Below are positions 31,844-43,149 of a stretch of DNA of 64,000 nucleotides, in pieces (within the stretch, counting starts at the first letter, position 1; each line of letters opens with the position of its first letter). The DNA comes from Amborella trichopoda (taxonomy: Eukaryota; Streptophyta; Magnoliopsida; Amborellales; Amborellaceae), in the NCBI RefSeq assembly GCF_000471905.2, contig NW_006500346.1, positions 1,004,720 to 1,068,719 of the forward strand, in the 5' to 3' direction. The notes under the pieces are model-generated. The model made no database searches. It saw only the letters and a list, made by a program, of their open reading frames with translations, and was not told the DNA's origin. Both the position numbers and the translations under genes were made by a program.

Positions 31844-33120
31844 TGTAGACACCCCATTTTAAATCTGGCAAATTCTATAGTTTTCTGAAACCTAAGGGCC
31901 ACATTATCCCAGTAGACCCAATTTAATTAACCTAAAACTACCCAAATCCTATCCCAATTTGAAGTATAGCTCAAAAGCTTTCCAATGGTCCAAGAATCGC
32001 ATGAAACGAACATACGGATAAAAAAATATAACAAATAACAATTTAGTCCCTATGAGACCCAATTGTTGGGCCGTGGGCCGGGTTATAACGGGCCCAACAT
32101 ACTGATGACGCAACCAACGCTTATGATAATGCAGTAAATGCATTTTCTTTAATTAGATAAGGCTAAAACTTCAAGATAAATCCAAAAAATTATGAAAAAA
32201 CTCTAAAAATTTTAGGAAACATCACTAATTGAATATTATAAATAACCCCTCTCCGTAACCCAAAAAAAAGAGAAAAAGAGACCAAAAAAACCTTAGAAAT
32301 TTCTGAAATTAGGAAAATTACCCAAAAATATCAAAAATAGGAAAAACCCATAGAAAATTTCTAAAAAAGTAGAAAAAAATGCCCCAAAATCCCAAAAAAT
32401 TAGAGAAAATCTCAAAATTCATATTCAACCTCTGGAGATCACAAAACCCTCTGAAAACTAAGGAAATTTTCCTCCAAACTCGAGAAACACCGATAGCTTT
32501 AGAAAAATCTTTAGATTGAAAACCCTAGAGAAGATAAAAACCCTATCCTCCTGAAATCTTAACCCTCAAGACTGAGAAAATCTATACGTAGGGCACGAAA
32601 ACCCTAGATCAAAACTAGAATTAGGGCACAACAACCGTAGGTCTAACCCTTTACACCAGAGATGTTGGTCAACATTCGAATCAAAGAGGCAAAGAGGACC
32701 AGTTCTGATGCGGGCAAGCCCTCGAAGGCTCGGGTCATCTGGTCCGGTTTGGTATCATTTCTTCCTCTCTCTTTCTTATTCTTTTTACTATTTTGCTTCT
32801 TTTATTTATTTTTTATCTTTTAACTTGTCGTAAAAATCGTATTNNNNNNNNNNNNNNNNNNNNNNNNNNNNNNNNNNNNNNNNNNNNNNNNNNNNNNNNN
32901 NNNNNNNNNNNNNNNNNNNNNNNNNNNNNNNNNNNNNNNNNNNNNNNNNNNNNNNNNNNNNNNNNNNNNNNNNNNNNNNNNNNNNNNNNNNNNNNNNNNN
33001 TAAATCTGCTCGTTTTCAGGGAAATCTGGTCTCATATCTGAATTCGATCTGTCTCACTTTCTCTATCACTTTATTTAAGAGATCTTCATCAAAAAATCTA
33101 TCAAATTTTCATCGTAAACA
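31844..33120 (+). repeat. 3' LTR of the Tat element, containing an assembly gap
   Basis: Begins TGTAGACACCCC and ends ATCGTAAACA, matching the 5' LTR. Bases 32844-33000 are N, so the LTR length is partly estimated. Confidence 0.9.
32844..33000. other. Assembly gap (157 N)
   Basis: A run of N inside the 3' LTR. The matching part of the 5' LTR shows what is likely missing. Reading frames spanning it are meaningless. Confidence 1.
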
Positions 33121-33190
33121 AGGTTGCAACTTTAAAATGTAGAATTAAGGTTCACCTAAAAAATCCATCATAAAGGGAAGTACATAATAT
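33121..33190. mobile_element. MITE remnant split by the Tat element
   Basis: AGGTTGCAACTTTAAAATG continues a MITE terminus whose first bases (AAAAAAGTTTTTAATAAG) lie before the 5' LTR at about 19951-19968. Confidence 0.7.
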
Positions 33191-33207
33191 GACCCTTAAT
33201 AAAATAT

Positions 33208-33285
33208 AATGGTGGACCAGGATTCAGGTAGCCGACCCCAATTAGTTTAGTTATGAAAAGGTTTTGATGATGATGATGAATCTTG
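33208..33285 (+). mobile_element. RTE LINE 3' tail fragment
   Basis: GGTGGACCAGGATTCAGG, then CCGACCCCAATTAG and a GATGATGATGA tail, the same 3' signature as the RTE copy ending at 19945. Confidence 0.75.
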
Positions 33286-33607
33286 TTACAAGAGGTTACT
33301 CATTCATAACTATTAAATATGAAATCACATGGCTGGAGATCCATAATTAATTGATCCGAAGTCTAAAAAAACGAAATTCTTCAATTTTGTGGCATACATC
33401 AAGAAGTCACAGTTCTTATATGACCATTAGAAGTAATTATTATCTTCTTGTACCAAATATAAATAATCTTATACTATAAAATTCCTTAATAAGTCAATCA
33501 AGTTTGGTATGATGCTAGGGGAGGAGCTCTACTTTCACTGTTTTGTTTATTTGGGTGTTCTGCATGTATGCCTCATTTTCCATTTCGAACTTCATTAATA
33601 GCTGAAG

Positions 33608-33841
33608 GGATTGTATTCAAAGAGATCATTTATCTTTTGTACATGGAGGTCACATCATTCCTACTCATTAGATGTCAAATTGGATGGTTTAGGGTGAGTC
33701 ACGATGTTTGTGAATTTTTTTTATCGAACTTTGTGTATAATCAAATATACTATTACAACCACTCGTTTTGAACTTTAAAGGACAAGAGTGATTGTGACAT
33801 CATTATACAAAAGATAAATGGTCTCTTTGTAGACAATCCCA
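33608..33841. mobile_element. MITE, GGGATTGTATACAATGAGACC family
   Basis: Left end GGGATTGTATTCAAAGAGAT; right end AATGGTCTCTTTGTAGACAA then TCCC, which are inverted repeats. 234 bp. Internal motifs (GTCACAT, CGAACTTTGTG, TTGTGACAT) recur in related copies at 41905-42037, 48264-48494, 49795-50310, 59106-59220, 61210-61375 and 61395-61520. Confidence 0.8.
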
Positions 33842-33954
33842 TATCTTAATGTCTGGAGTTTCAGTTAGTTCTCAGTTTTATTATTTTTCACTTAGAAAGC
33901 TATTCCAAATACGTGTGCCATCCAAACATGCCCACCATTTACTTCAACCCCAAT

Positions 33955-34505
33955 CAATTAAGATTCAACACCGGACCCGGTTTCTATGTGGCCATGCCCA
34001 CATATGTAGAAATGCGGGCCTCTTAATAAATCTAATTTTTTAGATGGATTTTAAAACTTAATTTTCAAGGAGATCATGAATATGAATATATAAATAAATT
34101 TTAAAAACTAGAAATAATAATTCTAGTAAGAAAACATTTGGAACTCCTATTTGCATCTATCTTAAAGATGGATGCTTTACACTTTCTGGACTGCATATGT
34201 AGAAATGCAGTCCAGCCTGCATGAAACGATTTTCCTTCAACACCTCATTCCTTGAAATGAATAATAAAGTAAATTATTAATCATAGTTACCTCATCCCCA
34301 GAGATAAAGAATAAAGTAAATTATTAAGGGCCCGGTTTTTATGCGGCCATATTGTAGAAATGCAGGCTTGGCAATAAATACATTTTTAAAATATAATTTG
34401 ATCCAAGTTTTTGGATAATATACAATATTTAACATAGAGATCATGAATATGAAGAGAAAAAAAAAAGAAATTGAAGCGGTCTAGCCCGGATGAAACAATT
34501 TTCCA
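33955..34505. mobile_element. Two copies of a GGCCCGGTTTTTATGCGGCC repeat
   Basis: About 33965-34250 and 34325-34505 share the start GACCCGGTTTCTATGTGGCC or its variant, then TGTAGAAATGC, ATCATGAATATGAA and ATGAAACRATTTTCC. A third, more decayed copy lies at about 60018-60210. No ORF; probable nonautonomous DNA element. Confidence 0.6.
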
Positions 34506-35185
34506 ATTATTAATTGGACCGAATCGATGCCTTCACAAGTCTGATCCAAAATAAAAATTGGTTTTTGTCGTAAAATGTTTGAGTGTTTTTTGGCACATCA
34601 GACCTCCCAATTTTTGCTAATTCAACTAGTGAAATGAAGTTGCACAAATTTTTTAATACATTCTACTCTTTAAAACTTTTTTTTTATTTTTTTAAAACCC
34701 ATACCAATGGTTAGATCGATTTTGATTAGACTAAATCTCTCATTGATTCATTAGTTAATCTAATTGTGATAACACTATTATAAAGAAAAGTAAAATTATT
34801 TTCTTCTTAGAAGAAAGACATCAAGTGGAGACCAAATATAAATTAAACCATTAAGGAAGAAAATTATTTTCACAATGGAGAGACAAACGAAGAGACAGTA
34901 GAATTGCTGACATCTATTTTAATCCAATATATATGGTTTTATTTAGAGGAGAGAGAGTTGCAATGGTTTTATTTAGGAGAGAGAGTTGTTAGAAAGCTAA
35001 CTACTCTTACAAAGAGAGTGAGACTTGAAAGAAAGACCTATGTGATCTTTCGCTGGGGAAATATAATTTTATTTTTTTAATAATAATAATAACCGCTTAT
35101 ATTTTTTGCAACAAGATCATTTACAGATGGTCTTATTATAAACAATAGAAATTCCAAAATAAATAACACATCAATAAAATAAATC
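34506..35185. other. Intergenic, no gene seen
   Basis: AT-rich with AGAGAGAG tracts. A GGAGAGAGAGTTG block is duplicated at about 34948-34990. Nothing else recognisable. Confidence 0.4.
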
Positions 35186-35189
35186 TCAA

Positions 35190-35700
35190 CTACATGAAGC
35201 CATTCATACAACCTAATATTGTGCTTGAGAATATGAAATAAAGAACAAGTAAGTATAAGATAAAGATGTCGGAGATTACCTCAACCGGGCTTCTTATACC
35301 CCACACCGAGTCACCACATCCAATAGCGTGGGATCTGCAATCTAGCTTCAATTTCAAATCGGGAAAGCTGATTTCGGCCAAAGTATGTAAATAACCTTAA
35401 TTATTCACAAAACCCTAACCTCCAAAAATAACTTAGGCTTCCCTCTAATTTCTAGAACCCTTAGTTTCTTATTATGTCTAGGGAGAAAAAGAGTAGTAGC
35501 TAGAGTTGGGGCGAGGCCCCCCCTTTGAAACTTTGGGATAGTGAGGGTTACAGAGAGACACTCAGAGGAGAGAGAGTAGGGCATGGCCCACTAGGAGAGA
35601 GAGAGAGAGAGAGGTTGTGTAGAGATTGGGGGAAAACATCCTTATTTATAGTGAATATTTAGGTTTGGGGTTTCTTAGGGTTTCCCCTAGTTTGCCTCTT
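35190..35700 (-). promoter_or_regulatory. Possible promoter and first exon of an unidentified minus-strand transcript
   Basis: On the minus strand CTATAAATAAGG (about 35640-35651) looks like a TATA box, followed by CT-rich leader-like sequence and AAACCCTAA-type motifs. Further on is an open stretch (35381-35275) ending in a good donor context GAG|GTAATC at about 35272-35277. The encoded residues match nothing I recognise. It could be the start of a gene or part of an LTR. Confidence 0.35.
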
Positions 35701-36129
35701 TCATGTGATTGAATCTATACCGTTAATCAAGGTGACTTGTGGGATGAGAGATCTGCGACATTTATTCTATAGATGGGCCATCAATATTATGGAAGGTGCT
35801 TGGACCATTATCCCCCTTTCCTTAAACCATTTTCCCATCAATATATTTAAATAAAATAGATATCATGCATTCCATAAAAATAGCATGATCATATCACATA
35901 TTCTATAATAATATGTCAAACATTATCAAGTAAATAAATACTACCAAAAATTTTAAACAAGATAAGGTCAATGTTTACCATCTATTCAAATTGACCATAT
36001 CTCTTTGAAAGTATACTTATCATATTACAAAATATGCCATGGCTGCTATATCCTTTCTAATATTTGGCCACATACCTCAAATCAAAATTACCATAATCTT
36101 AAAGACCTTGATCACAAAGTATCCAAAGG

Positions 36130-36215
36130 GTGGGACGTGCCACCTTTTTGTGGCACATGTGGGCCCCCACCCACATGCCACATGGTGGGCCAATGTGCAC
36201 TTTGGGCCCTCATGA
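36130..36215. other. Clustered short palindromes
   Basis: GTGCCAC-CTTTTT-GTGGCAC (36138-36157) is followed by GTGGGCCCCCAC and CACATGCCACATGGTG. Overlapping stem-forming words, possibly a MITE end. Confidence 0.5.
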
Positions 36216-36399
36216 AATGTTATAAAAAGTTTTAAAATAAAATGAATTAATATATACATTTGAATTTTTACAACTTTGTAAAATCTATAACTGTATTTTT
36301 ATAAGTCAAAAAAACATAATTAAAATATTGAGATATTCATAAAAATTCAAATAATAAAATTAAAATTATTTCAATAATAAAATGAACATAATTAAATTA

Positions 36400-37330
36400 G
36401 TATGATGAGAAAAGGATCCATATGATTAGGAATTCAATTTGTAAATATGGGGTACTCCACCTCCAACTGTAGACTACAGACCACATAAGCTTTATCGAAC
36501 CGACCCAGTGTTTCTCATGACCCACAGTCCAAGCAGGGGCTCATTAGCGGGTCACCAAAGTTAGGTAGATGAATCAAAGGGTCGCAATCTCAATCTGTGG
36601 ATTACAGGTCCTTCCCTAGAGACGAGTCAATGTCACAACGACCTAATGCGACCACATCTTTATAGTGTATAGGGGTATCTCTCGTACATGCATACGCTTC
36701 ACCCAAAGGTAGATATCTGGCTTTCCCAAACGATCTATCGATATGCATGCCATGTGAATAAACATGGGTGAGGTTTTGACCCCCGTCTCAGTAGGCCTAC
36801 CATCACACACAAGGGTCACACAGTCCCTCGCCTCTCTCATCTAGTCATAAGCTCCGACCTCATCAAGGTCTAACCCAAAACTCTCATCGGTTAATTCTTT
36901 ATGTCCAGGTACCTAGGGTTTTCCAACCGACTGGCCTAGATCGATAAGCATAGTCTGGTGTAAGCAAACATCATTCGCTTAGTATGGTCCTCGTGGAACC
37001 ACACTCCCACTGAGTTTATGTTTTACTATAACAAAAGTATTTCAATATACATTTATAAGGCCTTTAAAGGCCACATAAACCCAACAAGACTGGCATAGCA
37101 ATACATTCTCTCACATGGCTCTGTCATGGAGAAGAAGTTGCAGAAGCTAAGCAACAACACTTAGAGGTTCTATACTCATCAATTAAGCACTTCACTCCCT
37201 CAGTCGGCTCGCATCTCTCAGCGCAGTCCGCGTCTGCAAGGTAGTACCCCTTCCACCGGCATGGCACAACAAATGGATCTGTCATACATACATGCATATA
37301 TACATATATACATACAAACTTGTTAGACTA
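36400..37330. other. GC-richer unidentified stretch
   Basis: Composition changes clearly from the AT-rich surroundings, with few homopolymers and many CpG and GAC/TCG words. No long ORF on either strand. It may be an LTR or another retroelement noncoding part on the minus strand, perhaps linked to the TATA-like region at 35640. No terminal repeats were found. Confidence 0.4.
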
Positions 37331-38090
37331 GTGCTTTTACAAACCGGTGGTTTGGGTTCAGACGCAACCAAGTCACTCGGATGCAGTACCCACTAGCCGG
37401 GTATCAGATTTGAATCACTGACCCCAAAAATCAGGAAAATTTGACCCTAGACAAAGGTCAGAATATTATCTTTTATTGAGACTCGACGGAACCATGTCGG
37501 TCTGATTTTTCATACATTTCCATAACTATTAAATTTCTTTGGATATATTTTGATGTCAGAAATAGGGTTTCAGTTTCGTTTGATTGAATTATAATTTTTT
37601 AAATTATCTCTATGATAAAATAGAGAAATAATTTGCAGAACATCAATATATATTTGATTATATTAGGCCATTGCATGACATCAAAATATACTTGATTATA
37701 TGACTCCATTGCATCACATGGGTGGCGGACTACCTCATTCATGTGTACAAACACATATACATGGCAGTGTTTGAAAACCAGACTCAGAATCGACAGTGGT
37801 TCAATTTGCTGAGACGTGTTCTTAATTGGCGAGTCTGTGAAAAAAGAACGAGTCTCACAACCAAGTGAGACACAGGCGAGTCCTTATTCTTTGCTCCAGA
37901 CCCACCAAGGCCACTATCCAAGCCAACTCCGGGGATTGCGAAGTTGGCAAGGCAAGTTTTCAGACAATGATACGTAGATACATTAAGCAGAGAAAGAGAT
38001 GTTGAATATGAAAAACCATCAAATAAATGTGACAGGTAGAATCAAATCTATTGTGAGCAATAGAAAAAAACTCTTTCGTTTTTTTTTTAA

Positions 38091-38112
38091 GGGGGGGGGG
38101 GGGGCTGGGGGG
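38091..38112 (+). repeat. Long G-run (potential G-quadruplex)
   Basis: Fourteen Gs, then CT, then six Gs, flanked by T-runs. On the minus strand this lies just downstream of the stop of the small secreted ORF. Confidence 0.9.
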
Positions 38113-38136
38113 AAGAGTTTTGTTTTTTTTTTAATT

Positions 38137-38244
38137 TCAAGAGAGAGTTTTACAAATTGTAGAAAGACAAGAGAGACCTTGAAAGGCATTTGCTGAGAGA
38201 ACCACAGAGAGAATCAGAAGAATGATCAAAGTCTTGGTGGCCAT
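38137..38244 (-). CDS. Small ORF with a secretory signal peptide, or first exon of a secreted-protein gene
   Basis: The ATG at 38244 opens 35 codons ending in TGA at 38137-38139. The N-terminus has Lys4 and a hydrophobic core LIILLILSVVLSA, then a clean cleavage site after ANA (Ala at -3 and -1). The mature remainder is short and has two Cys (FQGLSCLSTICKTLS). Upstream on the minus strand is TTTATAAC, a plausible TATA box, about 45 bases before the ATG. An alternative is that a donor at CAAG|GTCTC (about 38181-38184) splices the signal peptide to a downstream exon; I could not identify that exon. No homologue recognised. Confidence 0.45.
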   Translation of the reverse strand: MATKTLIILLILSVVLSANAFQGLSCLSTICKTLS

Positions 38245-38589
38245 TACTCTGTTGATTCAGTAAGGAGGAATAGATAAATGCTTGGTTTGTTATAAAGCAC
38301 AGGGACCATTTTCTTATACAAGGACTAGAGGAAGCCAGAAGGAGGAAGAAATCTTTGAGAAGTGAGAAAGAGATGATTAGCTTCCTTTTTTATATGGATT
38401 TCTATCCATTTTTTGGTTTTCTTTTTGGGTAGCTAAGCTGCGTCTACTATCCAGCTGAGCTGTGTTCCTGAATCCTCCAAATATGGGTGATTTGCTGTAA
38501 ATTTTGCTAAGGTTTCCATAATTAGAGAGTGTTTTTTATTTTCATTTAATTTTGGAAAAATCTACAAAAGAATAAGAATGACTAATTTT

Positions 38590-39000
38590 AGATTTTTTGA
38601 CATCGGAACAATTTCACATGGATTTTTTAGATGCACCTTACTTCTATAGTATAAAGTTGGCACCTTATATAAACTCACTGCTTTTGTTATGGCCCTATGT
38701 TTTAATAACTATCGTTCTAATAAAAATCAAAGTAAGGCACACCTTCAAACTTTACTAAAAGATGGAGTTTGGTGCAAGAAACCCTTACGATTACTTGAAA
38801 TCTATTTTTACTTTAATTATGGAATTTAAAATTCAAAAAATAAAGTAAATTGAGCCGATCTATAAATACTTAAAAATGTTGAAAATATATTGTTTAGATT
38901 ACAAAATGTATTATTCATAAAAAATATATTTTATTTTTTAATATCTATATATGTCCCGAAGTCAAGATAATCAATATGTGATCTTAACATTGAGGCTTAT
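38590..39000. mobile_element. MITE fragments
   Basis: GATGCACCTTACTTCTATAG and GGCACCTTATATAAACTC at 38630-38670 resemble MITE ends. 38800-38990 contains the interior motifs AATTTAAAATTC, GATCTATAAATAC and CAAGATAATCAA of the same family. Boundaries unclear. Confidence 0.45.
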
Positions 39001-39119
39001 AGATGGGAGATGTCTTTGACTATGGACAGGGAAACTTTCAAAGAAGATTAATATTACATAAATACATATTTTTATATGCAAAATATTGTTGTTTTACTCT
39101 ATGTTAGGCCTATTGCTAA

Positions 39120-39460
39120 TTGCTTTAGTATTGGGTGTAGTTTATATAAAGGTTGCAACCTTAAACTTGCACTCCCAAACTTCGTCATGTGATGTAGTCT
39201 TAAGATGGTATGAGAATCAATTTTTATATTTCATTATAAAATTTTAAATCCCAAGGATGATTCAAATCAAGCCGATCTATAAATGCATTAAAATCTTGAA
39301 AATAGATGGTCTAGATAATATGTTGCAAGATGTATTACTTTTAGAATTTGAAATCTCTCTTGTCATACATATATCTACATTTCAATGTCGAGATGAGCAT
39401 TTATATGTTTTGCCAACATCAAAATAACATTTTTCAAAAGATTTTAAAGGTGCACCTCAA
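39120..39460. mobile_element. MITE, TATAAGGTTGCAACC family, right end missing
   Basis: Starts GGGTGTAGTTTATATAAAGG and follows the family interior (GATCTATAAATGCATTAAAA, AGATGTATTA, CATTTCAATGTCGAGATGA) up to AAAGGTGCACCTC. The terminal repeat at the right has been lost. Confidence 0.65.
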
Positions 39461-39499
39461 AGGGGCGGCATATCTCGGACGGTCTACAGTATGATACGT

Positions 39500-40075
39500 G
39501 TGCCATGCTTTCCCTACTAAAACTCCCAAACATGCCAACAAACGTCACACAAGTTCACAAACAATACCAAAATAAGGAATGGAAATGCTCGAATGCAAAA
39601 CACCACTAATCATAGTCATTAGGATCGGATTGGACACCAGATCAGTAAGGGATCTATTCCAATAAAAAATCAGTTTTACCGGACCAGAGTTTTTCAAAGA
39701 AAAAAAGTAGTTTAAGATATAAATTATATAAGAAAAAAGTTCTTCAATTGTGTTTACACAATCGAACACGTTAAAACCAGATGATCCGAAAAGTTAAAAT
39801 TGGTCGATTACTAATTTTGACTAGTTTTCAATTGAATCAAGTTTTAGCTTTAGCCCGCACAAACCAAGGCACCAGATGGCTGTCATACCAGTTGGACCAA
39901 GTGATCCAACCAGGCTTGATAACTATGTCACTAATAGTGGAGCCTTGGCTTTAGCTGTAATATAAGATAAGAACAAAAAAAGGGGCTATTTTTACTACCA
40001 AATGGGAATAACAATGTAGCACAAGATTCTCTCTTAGATATTTACGTGAAGGATCGTAATGACATGTGATACAAG
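39500..40075. other. Intergenic with degenerate ACCGGTTC-type repeat
   Basis: Words such as GGATCGGATTGGACACC and TTGGACCAAGTGATCC suggest an old repeat also seen at about 44810-45170 and 46370-46640. No gene. Confidence 0.35.
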
Positions 40076-40084
40076 GGTAAGCTT

Positions 40085-40525
40085 TTTATGTTTCCCCTCC
40101 ATCATAAAACTTATATACTTCTCTTTATCCAATTGTCCATTCTGTCACGTCTCTATATTATTTTATTTTTAATTTTTTTTATAAACTATTTTGACACCAA
40201 ATTTTGGATGTCCAATCCTCTATTAAACTCACACTAGCGAAAAATGTTAAAAAAATATTTTCAATAAAATAAAATGACCAAAATACCCATGAAAAATTCA
40301 AGGGGTATTTTGGTCATTGTATTTTATCAATAAATTATTTTTAATATTTTTTATAGATGCGCCCGAATAAAGAGATGGCACATACCAAATTTCATATTCA
40401 TACAATTTGTATAAAAAAATAAAAATAAAATACTTTGAGACGTCGGATCTAAGATCAAACGGTGAGTGGCTCTCTTGATCAAACTTGGACGGCTGGATGG
40501 TAAGGGAAACATAAATCTTCTATGC
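40085..40525. mobile_element. MITE with internal palindromic core, copy 1
   Basis: Ends are inverted: TTTATGTTTCCCCTCCATC at the left, GATGGTAAGGGAAACATAAA at the right. In the middle AAAATGACCAAAATACCC and GGGTATTTTGGTCATT form a hairpin (about 40271-40320). A related element in opposite orientation is at 43150-43660. Confidence 0.7.
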
Positions 40526-40571
40526 TATAGGGAAAGTATAGAAACCTTTCCATCATACAAAGCTCTTTTAT

Positions 40572-41111
40572 TTTTATTTTTGGGTAAAGTAGTGGGGGAG
40601 AAGGCCCCTACCCATTTTTTATTAATAAAGACAGAAATACAACTCATAATTTTACAATCCTGTGAGAGGGCATCTGTGCCAAATCATGAAAAAGAGGAAG
40701 GGAGATAAAATATGGCGGTCTAGCGTGCCAAACCATAGCACTAGAGAAAGACGCAACCTTTTTAGCCAATGAATCTACTAGCAAGTTGGCCTCGCGATAG
40801 ATATTGGAAATGGTCTACACACTGCAATTACATTGACAAGCAGAGAATAGTCAGCCTTAAATTACATTGACAAGCAGAGAATAGTCGCTTTCAATTTACA
40901 AAGGGAAGCAATCTCACTGAATGGCCAAATCTATCACCCCTATGAGAGCGTAAAGTTCGACATAGTTGTTGGATGCAATACCAAAACGGGTTGTGGAAGC
41001 GCAATAAAGACACTATCATCGCTTTTGATTACGCCCCCACCCCTTGCTGTCCTGGATTTTGTAAAGAGGCCTATTAATATACAACTTAAAATAATGGGAC
41101 AAGGGAAAGAA
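40572..41111 (-). pseudogene. 5'-truncated L1-type LINE with RNase H remnant
   Basis: The 15-base target duplication ACAAAGCTCTTTTAT is perfect at 40557-40571 and 41112-41126. On the minus strand the A-rich tail is at the low-coordinate end. The coding remnant reads SREANLLVDSLAKK near 40750-40800, the C-terminal end of the RNase H domain of plant L1 elements, with stops upstream. About 540 bp remain. Confidence 0.85.
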
Positions 41112-41438
41112 ACAAAGCTCTTTTATTGCATAAGTTTGTTATCCATAAGGGGCCTAAAGTCCATCTAGCTTCCCATGCGATGAGTGGGTCAAATAGAACG
41201 ATAAGGGAAACTATGTCAATTTTCATTTAAAGTTATTTGTACTATTGACCTTAGAAAGTTGAACCATGTATGTCTTTATTGAATAATTATAAGTAGAAGT
41301 TAAAAAGTGCAACCAAACTTAATAAATAAGTAACTTGGAATTTGGGATTGCTTTGGAAATCATGCCTTTTGGTTTGTACTGTGGATAACTTTGCCCATCT
41401 TGTTTTAGGGATCGTCTATAACAATACTATTTATCTTT

Positions 41439-41831
41439 GGGTGTGGTTTCTATAAGGTTGCAATTTTAAACAATTCAATTAAAGCGCACCTTAAAATTTT
41501 ATTATAACATGTAATTTTGTTGTAAAAAATTCTTAGTATTATCTTAAAATTTATTTTTATACCTAATTATAAAATTTTAAATTCCAAAAATGGTTAAAAT
41601 CCAATAGATCTATAAATATATGAAATCTTGAAAATGGGCAATCTAAATCATATGTTCCAAGATGCACTATTTTCGATATTCAAAAACTTTTTTTTTTTAT
41701 ATTCATAGATCTAGATATCAAGATGATTGATTAGAGGGCTTTTTCAATATTAAAACAACATTTCCGATAGATTTTTGAGGTGCATCTATGATTCTACATT
41801 TTAAGATTGCAGCCTTATATTAACTTTTCCC
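41439..41831. mobile_element. MITE, TATAAGGTTGCAACC family, with 9-bp target duplication
   Basis: Left end GGGTGTGGTTTCTATAAGG, right end complementary with TATATTAACTTTTCCC. Flanks TTTATCTTT (41430-41438) and TTTACCTTT (41832-41840) differ at one base, giving a 9-bp duplication as made by Mutator-like transposases. 393 bp, no ORF. Confidence 0.85.
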
Positions 41832-41904
41832 TTTACCTTTAGGATATGGAGGTCTCAATTATTCTTGTCCGATAAATTTTTAAATTGTAAGAATATCATT
41901 GAAT

Positions 41905-42037
41905 AGATATTAAAAATAAATAAAAAATTTACAGACTTTGTGACTCACCCCAAGCTATCCAATTTGACATCTGATGAATGATAATGATTGTGACCTCCAT
42001 GTACAAAAGATAAATGGTCCATTTGTAAACAATCCCA
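41905..42037. mobile_element. Half MITE, GGGATTGTATACAATGAGACC family
   Basis: ACTTTGTGACTCACCCCAAG to ATGGTCCATTTGTAAACAAT then CCC matches the right half of the copy at 33608-33841. Confidence 0.7.
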
Positions 42038-42199
42038 TTGTTTTATTGATGCGTATATGGTCCTTTTTGTAGGAGCATATTGTATGCTTACTCTCTGAAA
42101 CAAAAGACTGTTTCGGAGGGTTTTTTTAGGATCCAATGTCTACTAGATGTATATCTTAAAAAAGATGGATATTTATGAAAAAATTTGTACAGGGGGATC

Positions 42200-42900
42200 T
42201 AAACAATCAAATTTAGACGCACCTCCAAAATTCACTAAAAGAGGTTGTTTGGATGCTCAAAAATATTCAAATTGATCACCTCAACCTCAAGATGTATAAA
42301 CATGGGAAAAAATAGATGTCAAGCCTTGGATTAGTGCATCTTGTAATGCATTTTCTAGACCCTCAATTTTCAAGATTTTCTAAGTGTTCATATATCTGCT
42401 TGATCTACACTATTTTTGGAGCTTTAAATCTAAAGATGAAAATATTTTTCAGGTTGTTACAAAGATTTGCAATACTAAAACAACATTTTTTGATACAATT
42501 TGAAGGCGCGTCTTACTTTGATTGTTTAGGGCCTCGGCCTAATGCAAACCACAACTTTTATTTTTTGGATGCGGTTTGTATAAGGCTTGCTCACACCTTT
42601 AAATAGCGCCAAAACATGTTGCATTGGTATCAACCAATTTTGTGATGGCATGAAAAATTATTTCAATTACTATCATAAAGTTTTAAATTAAAAAATATTA
42701 TAGGTCGAGCAAATCTATGAAAACTTGAAAATTTTAAAAATTGACAGTCTAGATAATACATTCAATATGCACTCTTTCCAATACTTGAAAAATATTTTTT
42801 CTCGTGTTCATGCATCTGGAAGTCGAAATAATCAAATTGAGGGCTTTTCAACATCAAAATAACTTATTCTACTTTTTTTTTTCTTTTCTTTTTTGTGATA
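42200..42900. mobile_element. Decayed MITE copies
   Basis: 42200-42500 (GACGCACCTCCAAAATTC, CAACCTCAAGATGTATAAAC) and 42560-42870 (GCGGTTTGTATAAGGCTTG, GAAAACTTGAAAATTTTAAA) follow the interior order of the 41439 family in opposite orientations. Ends degenerate. Confidence 0.5.
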
Positions 42901-43149
42901 ATTTCAACATTTGCGACAATTATTTGTTATGGGGATGCTATCAAAGGAGCGAGTTTTATCAAAGTACTATCAAGATTGTTCTTTTTTATCATTAATTTAC
43001 AATGACTGTGACTTTAGCATATTAAATTAGTATATTATATTTATATGAAATTAATAAAAATGATTTGAAGTTACAAACACAAATATGTTTAAAATTTTAT
43101 AAATGGTAGAATAACAAACTAAATATCAAAAATACTTGTTAATGATATG

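Larger units (their letters stand above)
19971..33120 (+). mobile_element. Ty3/Gypsy LTR retrotransposon, Tat lineage, complete but inactive
   Basis: LTRs at 19971-21182 and 31844-33120 begin TGTAGA and end AAACA. The flanking 5-mers AAGTT (19966-19970) and AGGTT (33121-33125) are a target duplication with one change. The PBS is at 21186-21203. Domain order is gag, protease, RT, RNase H, a second archaeal-type RNase H, integrase, then a long noncoding region with a tandem array. The extra RNase H and the 3' array are hallmarks of the Tat/Ogre group. All coding parts contain stops or frameshifts. The element split a MITE at its terminal repeat. Confidence 0.9.

Noticed and set aside
32793-33041. 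Frames across the N run
   Set aside because: They are translations of unknown bases in an assembly gap.
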